From contig OX485806.1 in assembly GCA_950295325.1 (NCBI GenBank), positions 4,590,001-4,650,000 of the forward strand: 60,000 nucleotides of DNA, in the 5' to 3' direction. Source of the DNA: Polytrichum commune (taxonomy: Eukaryota; Streptophyta; Polytrichopsida; Polytrichales; Polytrichaceae). The position numbers and the translations under genes were made by a program. Below, in pieces: positions 26,201 through 35,319 of the stretch. The notes beneath the pieces were generated by a model that had not been told where the DNA came from, ran no database searches, and was given only the letters and a program-made list of their open reading frames with translations. Numbering within the stretch: the stretch's first letter is position 1; each line of letters opens with the position of its first letter.

Positions 26201-26701
26201 ACACCTGGTGACATCAATTTTCAAGAGATATGTATCTAAAGTCCACTCTAAACATGGGGTGCTTGGAGCTGCACACATGTGCCTTCATGCACACACTTAA
26301 ATTATCCACTAACAAAACAAAGAGGTTCATTCTTACTTATGTATAGGGAGAAATCTAGGACGATCTGAGCAAATAAATCTGACTTGATTATGTGGTTGTA
26401 GGTCATGTGGTACATGTTGAAGAGACCCGTTTGTAGAATTTGTGATGGTTGCAACACAAGCATATGGGATCATGGCTGGCATTGCAACATATGTGATGAT
26501 TTTGACTTCTGTGAGAATTGCTACAACGGGTCGAAGGACACAGGAGAGCTAAATTCACCTCACACTTCAGAACATCCTATGTCTGCAGTTGTACCAAAAG
26601 AAGAGCCACTCGTCGATTCACGTCCAAATTGGGGATATCTGATGAAACATGATGATTCAGCATCCACTTTTACTTGGAGAGAAACCTTCAATTTCCCCTA
26701 G
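17274..26701 (+). CDS. ZF-HD(x2)-TIR-NB-ARC-LRR-ZZ immune receptor
   Basis: Predicted intracellular NLR receptor of about 1512 residues. Exons: 17274-17661, 18937-19531, 20114-21272, 22554-22826, 23831-24967, 25316-26002, 26402-26701; all introns are GT-AG and phases match. Exon 1 encodes two ZF-HD-type fingers (CACHRNFH; then YDGCQAFIP with CACCLHHQNVH). Exon 2 is a TIR domain (YDVFVNHRG, SVWCLNEL with the candidate NADase Glu). Exon 3 is NB-ARC: P-loop GMGGIGKTTLA, kinase-2 VLIVIDDI, SRIILTSRE, CDGLPLALEIL, MHD in LTMHDLLREMG. Exon 4 is the usual linker. Exon 5 holds roughly a dozen leucine-rich repeats. Exon 6 is an unassigned beta-rich-looking domain (ALSRYQGWEITV). Exon 7 ends in a ZZ finger (ICDGC, WHCNIC, FCENCY, HTSEH). 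No stops or frameshifts are visible. The exon 1 start could be 17286, or an upstream exon may exist. Confidence 0.88.
18437..18880. repeat. Diverged tandem duplication in intron 1
   Basis: Two copies of about 220-240 bp. CAATTGACTTGTGTCATTGA near 18454 pairs with CAATTGACTTGCTTCATTGA near 18684. CACTAAGTTAGTGTGCA near 18624 pairs with the same word near 18836. It sits entirely within the first intron of the receptor gene. Confidence 0.7.
21273..22553. other. Long intron 3 of the receptor gene
   Basis: The intron carries loosely repeated words (CATGTGGTAAAGTGGG near 21354 and 21692) and a homopolymeric G tract at about 22196-22210. I see no gene or intact element in it. Confidence 0.6.
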
Positions 26702-27580
26702 TAAATGACATAACATTCTGCTGTTATGACATTTCTGCTGTGCTTGAGCTATAGTTTATAGAGAATTAGGATTGGATGATATTCTGTGGTCAGTAATATC
26801 AATTAGATTTCTCAGTGTCTTTGTAGATTGTTTTATACAGTACTACGTTGTATTGAAAATATGGGTTTGATGTGCGTCTGTTCAGATTGAACATCATGTT
26901 GAATCCTAGTATCTACACATGCCAAGATGTAATTAAGGAAGACTTAACTACCTAGGTACACTTGGAGAATGTAAGCTTTCAATGGAATGAATTTATTACT
27001 TGGGAAACGATCCCTTTATATAGTACAACAAAGGAATGTGTAAACCCCCACAAAAAAATGGCGAGAGCGGCATGCTGAGTGACGAAAGGTAGGGCGGAGG
27101 TGTAATGGTAGCGGAAACTAAAGTTTAGATCTGCAAAGCGCAGAGGGTGATTCTGGTCCGCTTGCAGACTGAACGTTAGTAATCTCAAGAGAGTGTATGT
27201 AGATGCGTTGGCCGAGGTGCCGCCGAAACCTGTTGTGTATGCGATCGGAGCTCAGTAGCGGAAAGCACGAACTGTGGACAGGGTACCCGCAACGGATTGG
27301 TGGGTACTAGGCGCAAATCGTTGTATGTTGCAGGATCCGGGTGTGGGAAGATCACAGGCAACCGGCGAACTGCGATGCGAAACTGCGTCGAAGCCGCCCC
27401 CAAAACGTACATTGCAGGACACCCACAGCAGATCGGTGCGAGCCCGCAGGTGAGTTCACAGAGAGCAGTTAGGTAGTCGGATTAGTTCAGCAGATTGGGA
27501 TAAGTCCAGTCGGACATCGCTCGGCTACGTGCCTATAGTGCCAAATCCCGTTTGTATCGACACAGCCTAGCCGTGTGCAG
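26702..27580. other. 3' flank of the receptor gene
   Basis: Probable 3' untranslated and intergenic sequence. From about 27060 the base composition becomes more GC-rich. No coding region could be supported. Confidence 0.4.
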
Positions 27581-27589
27581 ATCACCGGG

Positions 27590-28170
27590 TGGCAGATAGG
27601 TGGGTTGTGCAGATCGTGGGTTGTGTAGTTCGTGGGTTGTGTAGATCGTGGATTGTGCAAATCGGGGGTTGTACAGATCGATTGGGTCAGTAGTTGCTAG
27701 GTGAGCAGCGAAGCTACCCCCGAAGGGAGCAGTGAAACTGAGCGCATCGTAACTGCACCGAAGATCCTTCGAAATGGGCATCGTAGCTGCATCCAAGCCA
27801 CCTTCGAAGTAAAAACATCGATACCACACCAAAGCCGCCCCCGAAGTGCGCCCACTGCAGATCGAGACTCTAGATGCAGGTTGGACACCGATACTAGTGA
27901 GCAAACCAACACTGCCCCGAAGTGTGTATGTAGCTGCCCCCAGAGCGCGCAACGGAGCTGCCACAGAATCGTACACCGAAGCTGCTGCATCCGAAATGTG
28001 CAACGCGGCTGCCAAAGCCCACGATCGAAGCTACCTCTGAGGGTCAAATACAACGACGCTGATGAAGATTGCATCGAAGCAACCCCTGTGGGAAGCATAG
28101 ATGCTGCCTCCGTAGCACGCACGGTAGACATCACAACAAGTTCAACCCCCACACCGATGTGAATTACTGG
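27590..28170. repeat. Degenerate minisatellite cluster
   Basis: From about 27600 to 27685 a roughly 20-bp unit of the form GGGTTGTGTAGATCGT is repeated four to five times. From about 27700 to 28120 there is a looser array built on CGAAGCTGCCCCCGAAG-like words. Open frames on both strands here are long only because the repeats avoid stops. Confidence 0.6.
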
Positions 28171-28351
28171 AGTCTGCACCGAAGTCATACACAATGCAAC
28201 CATCCTCTAGGATTTCTTGGTAATTTGATAGGGCAAACTCCAGGTCAAGGGTGATCCCATTACATGTATTGGCGTGGGTGTGCATGCAAAACTTGAGGTG
28301 TTGATTGAAGGCTGGATGTACAATCTCCAGTATACAAATCCATAGTCAAAA

Positions 28352-28361
28352 CTAAGAGCAC
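28352..28361. repeat. Left 10-bp target site duplication
   Basis: CTAAGAGCAC lies immediately outside the left inverted repeat of the large MULE-like element. It is repeated exactly at 39314-39323 on the other side. Confidence 0.85.
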
Positions 28362-28460
28362 GAGGGAAGCTATCTTATGAGTGATGAGCAGTGAGCGGTG
28401 AGCGGTGAGCAGTAACACATGAACAATGAGCAGTAACATATGAGCAATGATTCCAAATTT
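28362..28460. repeat. Left terminal inverted repeat with subterminal repeats
   Basis: After the 13-bp tip, the motif GAGCRGTGAGC is repeated in tandem, with variants, to about 28450. It pairs with 39245-39313 read in complement. Such subterminal repeats often serve as transposase binding sites. Confidence 0.8.
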
Positions 28461-28589
28461 AGTAAAGACACACGGGTTTAGGGTACACAACCAAAATTTT
28501 GACAAATTAATTGCATATTTTCAATTGTAAATTGCCAATATTTTAAATGAAGCACAAGTGAAAGGGCCCTATTTCCATAGATCACTTAA

Positions 28590-28800
28590 AACACTTTCAA
28601 TTCATTGCTGATTTTTATTATAATAAATCAAACCAATACATGTCATTTATTGACATCCTTATACATGTAGTTACAACCAACACTTGCACAACTACTCACA
28701 TTCCACAACACCATCAAGCTCAAGTAGGTGCATAACCTCATTATACGTACATGTAGGTGCCATAATTGTGAGCCACTCAAACTGCTCACGGGTTGAATTA
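28590..28800 (-). repeat. Duplicated 3' end of the transposase gene
   Basis: This matches 29165-29380, which holds the last codons of the transposase and its 3' flank. TTGCTGATTTTTATTATAAT occurs in both, as does a diverged version of the final NEVMRLLELAG coding stretch. It is a partial tandem duplication, not a separate gene. Confidence 0.65.
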
Positions 28801-28869
28801 AGGCCCAGAATCTACAAATGAAAGGAAATTAGATATTAGAAATAGTCAATATGTAGGTAACTACTAGGT

Positions 28870-29083
28870 TTTGAGACATCCCCCTGTGGATGCGAGTTGT
28901 GTAAGAGACTGGTATTAGGTCTGTATCAACCCGGGTTCGAATCCGGTTGGTTACATTGACTGGTGCTATCCCAAATTGAGCTAGTGATAAAGCAGGAATA
29001 ATTTATAGGCGGATACCAAGACGACGTTACTACGCGGATGTGCGTAGAATCTTCTCAATTATTTTTTATTTTTAGAAACTTGT
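28870..29083 (+). mobile_element. Probable SINE inside the transposon
   Basis: A consensus B box, GGTTCGAATCC, lies at 28934-28944, preceded by GATGCGAGTTGTGTAAGAGAC as a possible A-box region. A T-rich 3' end lies at 29060-29083. The insertion falls between the duplicated transposase ends. I could not identify a clear target duplication. Confidence 0.45.
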
Positions 29084-29267
29084 TATTATTTATCCATGTC
29101 AATCAATCAAACCGCTCACGGTTGGGTCGTAGTCTAAATAGAAATGAAGTTACTGAATCGTTTGAAATACTTCCAGCCCATTGCTGATTTTTATTATAAT
29201 AATCTAAACAAAAACATGTCATATTTTGACATTCAAATATATGGTACTTAATAGACCATTTGCAATA

Positions 29268-32200
29268 CTACTCACACTCTACAATACCAGCAAGTTCAAG
29301 TAGTCGCATGACCTCGTTATAGGTATATGTAGGTGCATGAATGAATTTGTCACTCTCGTAATCCACCTTGCACAAAAATCTAAACACATAATAAAGATTT
29401 TTACAATACACCCATTTTCCTTTCTTTCCCAATGCATGAGAGGACATTTTCGTGAAATCCGGGCATGTGCAATGCGGGATGTCGCCAATTGTGACATGGT
29501 AGGTGATATCCTGCCTGGAGACAATGTTGATTATCACTCCAAAGCCCGGATATGGAATGGCAGTGACCCCAACCACATAGTAACCCTCCATGAGCCCGGC
29601 GCTCTCCCATTTGTTTTTGTGATCCGCTAGCGGTGTTGTTGGATTACGACGCACTGTCTTTCCAAACCTGAATGTAGGGTGGGCGTCCGGGTTTGGTGGC
29701 ATAGAAAAATGCGAGCGAGGGATGGGGAGAGTTGCAATTGTTGAAAGCCTACGACGAGGGGACAATGCCTCCCTCTGCTGTAGTTGAAATCCAGCATCTT
29801 CAAGTGCCAAAACCTCCTCTCGCGATAGATTGGTACCTATCTTCACCGGCCATGTGTTGGGTACTATAGGCCAGTCCAACACATATTTCTTCTTACTGCC
29901 ACTCACACAACGTTTGATGTCGTCATGGCAAAACCAAAATTCATACTCCACATTGTTGGGAGAGCGAAATTCCTTCCTGAGCCCTTTGTATGTTGGAGCA
30001 GGTGTGCCATGTTTCCCAGTCCCGACTTTGGCATTGCACATAGTCCCTGTGATGGCCTGCAGTGCCCAACATCATTTGGCTGAGTTGGGTGGTAATCTTG
30101 CAATGTGCCACTTGGAAGCAAGACAATCTGTCTCTAACACGGATGTAGTATGAGCCACACCATGAATTGTAGAACTCAACGATTCCTCTATGCGTTGACG
30201 AGTTGCTCGGGTGCTGGGACGAGGAATGGAATAGTTCACTTTGTCGGGTCGATGAGAGTCACAATCAGCACCCGGTGGTAGGTTGAGTTTGCGTTTGGTG
30301 GAACCAAAGAGCTCTGACCCTTCCAATGCACAATCTCTAGTGTTGACGTCTTCTGCCCCTGGATAAGACTTCATAGCATCGGCCAACATTTTTGGATCTC
30401 CACACCTGGCAGCCGCTTTGAGTTTCAAGGATGCCGAATCATGACCTTTACCATCAGACCCCCCTTTCAACCATGTCCGGTAATTTGCAATTTGCATGAA
30501 GGCACGGATCATGTCGTCCACTGTAGCTTCATATAAACAAGTCATCTTGTTGCCGGACTGTTGGAGCCATTTGTTGTGTACAGTCTCTGCAAGGTTGCAT
30601 GTTGGCATTTCCGCACGCTCTTCTATTGTCATATCCTATGAACAACACACAAATACAAGGATAAGACAAACATAAGATAGATTATATATCTAGGTTTGGG
30701 TCGTTCAACCCAAAATGGCTGCCACGTTTGGATCGAACGACCCAAACTGCCTACAAGGTTTGGATCGAACAACCCAAACTGCCTACAAGGTTTGGGTCGA
30801 ACGACCCAAACTATTTGTTGTTTGTTATATACAGTCTCTGCAAGGTTGCATATTAGCATTTCCGCACGTTCTTTTATTGTCATATCCTATGAACAACACA
30901 GAAAGACAAAAATAAGAAAAATATAGGATATATTACATTGAATAATGAAGTTTGATATGTACTTACAAGTAGCATATGGCCACCCCATTGTCTGTAACGA
31001 AAGTGCCAAAATCCCAACCACTCTGAAAGGCCAAGGATGCCTTCTTCGGAGGCTGCTCCAGATGACAATCACCAAGAACGAATCACATGGTACTTGGTCT
31101 CAGCGTCGTCCATTGTTTTCGCGTCTTTGTAATCCTTGCATATTTGTTTGTGTTGAAATTGCAAGGATGGTTTGATATACTTTTGGGTCACCTTATCCAA
31201 GCTTGCGGACCAATGGAAAAGACATATACGCTCACGTGCAACCATGGGTAGACTTGGATCACCATCCCCGTAAATCGCCCTCACCGCATTCCAATTAGCT
31301 TGAGCACTATCAGCCATAAACCCTTTGAAGTTTACGTTTGGTACATCATTATCTGCCATGACAGCATTCAAATTTTCCCAAAAAAGAATTTGTGCTGCAC
31401 CATCTTCAGATTGCATGTCACAACACGCAATAATCAACACTTTACAGTATCGACTGTCGTACACATGGCAAGCTATGGTCGTCCAGTCCTTCAAACGTTT
31501 GACATGGTCAAACATAATCCATGAATTCTCCATATCCCCACCGATTTGCATCCTCTTCACAAGCTCCACACCACTACCTGGAAGGTCTACAGATATCTTA
31601 AAAACAAACACTTTGTCCTTTGACTGCCCTGGGAACCGACTACCATGGACGAATTTGAAAGCAGAGTGGTCTTTGAGCGCCATAATACTATCCATAGTTC
31701 CCATTTCACTACGCAAAAAACGCTTTGATCCAGATACAAAGTTACGACAATTTGGAGAGGCAAGAGTGCTGAATTTATCCATGACGATCTCTAGGGATGA
31801 ACCAACCAAGTGATGGCCTTCGACATTTGCGGGAGATTTGAGAAGGTAATCGGCCAAGAATTGTTTGCTCGCCGCCATAACTATGGCTGAATTTTTTGCT
31901 GTGGGTGTTTTCAATACTTCATTTGCAACGCATTGGTATGCCATGTCCAATGATTCACGGCATGTGCCATTGGCCACAGGGTGATCATGTACACCAAGAT
32001 GAATGCAAGCCCTGGACATTCCAACGGATGTGGAGTGGATGTATATTATTCGAGCATTATACAAAGCAATGCACACAGGTGTGGAACGACATACCTTACA
32101 CTCGACAGTGGACTTAGTAGGGGGAACAACACCCACAGCAAATGGGATAGGAGTTGAACCGGCCCATTCAGTGTTGTTCCGGAGGCCCCCATTGCGATTC

Positions 32201-33102
32201 ATGTAATCACAGTAGTCATTATGACATTGGAGATGACCAGCACAAGTAGAGCACCGGAAGGACAGTCCAAAGTCATTTTGGATATTCGTGGTTTTGGTGG
32301 TGCACCAAGGGTGACCGTCGCACATCTTGTCCATGCCGTCCATTGAGCGACCATACGTACTTGGAGCTTTGAGTGCCACAGGAGGCAAGAGAAATAAAAC
32401 ATCACCATTAAAAGAAGATGGTAAGTACTTGACTTCACGAACATCTATACTGTCAAAATCAATGGATGCAAGATCGGACTTTGATCTTTTTCTTGACTTT
32501 GTCAGCTTCAAGGCATCAACCATAGTCAACCCTGTAGATGAAGGTGAAGGGTGTAGTGGAAGACGTTGAGAAGGTGAAATTTGGGGAACCACCTTCTTGT
32601 ACATAAGACCGCAAGGGGATTTGGCTACATGTATAGGAAGTTGGGAAGGAGTAGAATGAACACTTCTAAATGGAAATGACGATGTGTTTGAAAGATCAAT
32701 AGATGTACAAATGTCATCTTCTGAATCTGATAGCACAAATACACTATCATTAAGGGGTTCCACCTTAACAGGTGTGATAGAGGGAATTTGAACTGTGGAT
32801 GTACCGGATTCGTTTGTCAAAATGACAGTTGAAGCTTGCATCTGAGACTCAGAAAGTCCTATCACCCTAAATGAACCAGATCCTAAGATCCACATAAAAC
32901 CAATATCAGTTCTATTTTTTGGAACCAAAATCGTTTCATACACCTCTCCATCTGCAGAGTACATCTCATGCTCTAAATACATGGTTCCTATCTGGAGGTT
33001 GAATCTCAAACTAAGTAAATCCTCTGAAACACTCACATGACCATCATCTTGGAGTGGCAAGATGAAGGGAACAAAAGATCCATGAGCTCTAATGGTAGCC
33101 AT
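29268..33102 (-). pseudogene. MULE-like transposase, two exons, with in-frame stops
   Basis: Exon 1 runs 33102 to 30967 and ends at donor GTAAGT; exon 2 runs 30635 to 29268 after acceptor CATAG, in matching phase (about 1168 codons). In order: an acidic N-terminal region; a Cys/His zinc region with HLGVHDHP as in WRKY/GCM1-type fingers; the catalytic core with Asp in CDMQSEDG, Asp in FMADSAQANW and the C2H motif CLFHW; a conserved SEWLGFWHF stretch; NLAETVHN as candidate region for the third acidic residue; and a C-terminal SWIM-like motif (CTCPDF ... YCKNLYYVF, Asn where His is usual). Premature TGA codons at about 31069-31071 and 30072-30074 interrupt the frame. The start at 33102 is the first Met. 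Confidence 0.8.
30570..30940 (-). repeat. Duplicated start of transposase exon 2 around a hairpin minisatellite
   Basis: The stretch at about 30570-30690, which holds the exon 2 acceptor and first codons, is repeated at about 30811-30940. Between them lie four units of about 32 bp, each containing a near-palindrome of the form TTTGGGTCGAACGACCCAAA. Two competing acceptors result. The outer copy encodes NLAETVYNK and then runs into the minisatellite, so it is probably non-functional. Confidence 0.75.
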
Positions 33103-33974
33103 AGAAAATCAAAAGAACATATGAACAACACATCACAAAAATATGGGGTGAATGTTGCTTTTGTATAGAGTTGTGTGAGGAAATGAATGGAAATGAAAAC
33201 GTGTGATACAATAATGGATGGAGATGAAAGCGTGCGATACATAGCATCTAATAATACAGAAGTGGACATAATACAATAATAGTCAGAGACTATTTACGAG
33301 CAAGATATACACAAAACGGCGTCAAATACTAAAAGGATTGGTAGAAATTTAAAATATATATGTGTGGACTGACGCAGATGTAGAAAGAATTAAAATTGGT
33401 TGGAAAAATAAATTATTGATCATTATGAATAGAACAAAGTAGGTGTCAGAAAATTTTGGCGGATATAACAAGAATAAACACATAATGACAAACGCGTTGA
33501 AATATCTCGTTCATTGAACGCCAATTACAACATGTGATCGTAATATACGCCGGATTTTGTAAGATAGATACATTGGAAGAATAAATGATAGTACCTGATA
33601 GAAAACATATCATAGACACCAACGATGGTAGACGATGTAGAGAGAACACATGTGAGGCCGAAGAGAAGACGTAGGAAAGCTTTGTATTTCACTTCCGAGA
33701 AAAAAGAGGTTCAGACTCAGTGTGGGAAAGATGATGCAAAAAAAGAAGGGAAAAGAAACTTGTTGAGTACGGTAGAAGAAACTGTAAAAACACTGTGAAG
33801 ACACTGGATTTTGATGCGATGGAGGATGATGAAGGTGCAAAGAACAAAGAAGATGTAGACGATCGTATATCAGAGTCCGAATTGAAGACGGGTTCAAAGA
33901 AGACAATAAACAAAAAGGTAAGTCAGTTCAACGTTCACATAATTTGATAGTGCATAAGTTGTAAGTTAGGATCG
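33103..33974. promoter_or_regulatory. 5' flank of the transposase gene
   Basis: This is the transposase-side half of the divergent intergenic region. It is AT-rich and has no credible coding frame. Promoter elements are expected here, but none can be assigned with confidence. Confidence 0.35.
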
Positions 33975-34545
33975 AGAACCTTGTACGTTCACTCACATGT
34001 CATGTAGTAGTAATTTATAGAGGTTATAAATTGGAGAGGAGAAACCCTATACGTTAATGCACATGGTATATAACAGAAATTTAGGAAGGCTAGAAGTCAA
34101 GAGGAAAACGCACAGGGTTTATAAGAGCAACTTAAGAGGCGAGAAGTTGGGAGGTGAAACCCTGTACGTTAACGCACAGGGTTTATAAGAGCAACTTAAG
34201 AGGCAAAAAGTTGCAAGGCGAAACCCTGTGCGTTAACGAACAGGGTTTATAAGAGCAACTTAGGAAGGCCAAAGTTGGGAGGAGAAACCCTGTGTGTTAA
34301 CGCACAGGGTTTATAAGCGCAACTTTAGAAGGCCAAAATTGGGAGGAGAAACCCTGTGCGTTAACGCACAAGGTTTGTAAGCGCAACTTAAGAAGCCCAA
34401 AGTCGGGAGGAGAAACCCTGTGCGTTAACGCACAGGGTTTGAAAGCGCAACTTAGGAAGGCCAAAGTTGGGAGGTAAAACCCTGTGCGTTAACGCACAGG
34501 GTTTGTAAAAGCAATTTAGGAAGGCCAAAAGTTGGGAGGTAAAAC
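33975..34545. repeat. Array of about nine 62-bp units carrying a GTTAAC palindrome
   Basis: Each unit carries AACCCTGTGCGTTAACGCAC followed by AGGGTTT, then about 35 bp ending in GGCCAAAAGTTGGGAG. The inner 22 bp (CCCTGTG, CGTTAACG, CACAGGG) form a perfect palindrome in most units; outer units are more diverged. The array lies between the two divergent genes. Confidence 0.85.
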
Positions 34546-34974
34546 GACTAGGAGAGCCTAAAATTAAAACAAATATCTATTGTATGAATTTAAATCGATG
34601 TTCAGAACATAGGAGCAAAAAAACTATTCAAAACGAGGTTAGAATGCAAGAAATGACAAATATGACTACTCAAGTATTCATGCAATACGTTATAGGAGCT
34701 AGAAAATGACACAAAATAGCATAAATTTTTTTTTCCCCGAAATCCAAAATTTACGAGGTGGCCCAAAACAAGGAAATAGATAGAAGAATGAGAAAAAAAA
34801 ATCATTTCAAACCAAAACAAAATATCAAAAGAATTTGTAGCTACGGAGATTTAGATAATATAGCATTTTTTAATTTATTTTTTAGATCCCATTAGCATTT
34901 TTTCCAGATTTTACAAGTTTTGGCAAATCTACGAATTCCATACGTTTTTTTTCAAATTCACGTCTTGGCCTTGT

Positions 34975-35105
34975 GCGTTAACGCACAGGGTCTATGTGCT
35001 AACGCACAGGCCTTATGTGCTAACGCACAAGGTGTATGCGGTAACGCATAGTGGCTAGAAAGTTGCCAGCGCAGACCCTATGCGTTAACGCACAGGGTCT
35101 GGCCT
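34975..35105. repeat. Second group of GTTAAC / GCTAAC palindromes
   Basis: Five spaced motifs, GTGCGTTAACGCACAGGG and variants (GTGCTAACGCAC, GCGGTAACGCAT), lie just upstream of the methyltransferase-like gene. Spacing is irregular, unlike the 62-bp array. Confidence 0.75.
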
Positions 35106-35319
35106 TGTAGTTTTGGGGTGAGCGGCCACCCTTATCGTACAATATTTAAAGGTGCAAATAACTGTATCTAGAATAATTTTTGTCATTCTTCCCTGTGTTC
35201 GTGGTATTCTGTTGTTATTGTTATTGCTATTGCTGTTGTTTTGTAATATTATTGCTAATGTGTTGCTACTTGTTTTGAAATATTTATGAAACTTATTTCA
35301 TTTGCTTTAGGACCAATCA

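Noticed and set aside
27533-28203. Long frames of 150-168 codons on both strands
   Set aside because: Coincide with a degenerate minisatellite; composition follows the repeat, not a protein.
28934-28944. tRNA gene suggested by a perfect B box
   Set aside because: No cloverleaf or acceptor stem could be formed; better explained as a SINE.
33975-34545. CRISPR-like array of regular 62-bp repeats
   Set aside because: Spacers are themselves repeated and the host is a plant; it is a minisatellite with a palindromic core.
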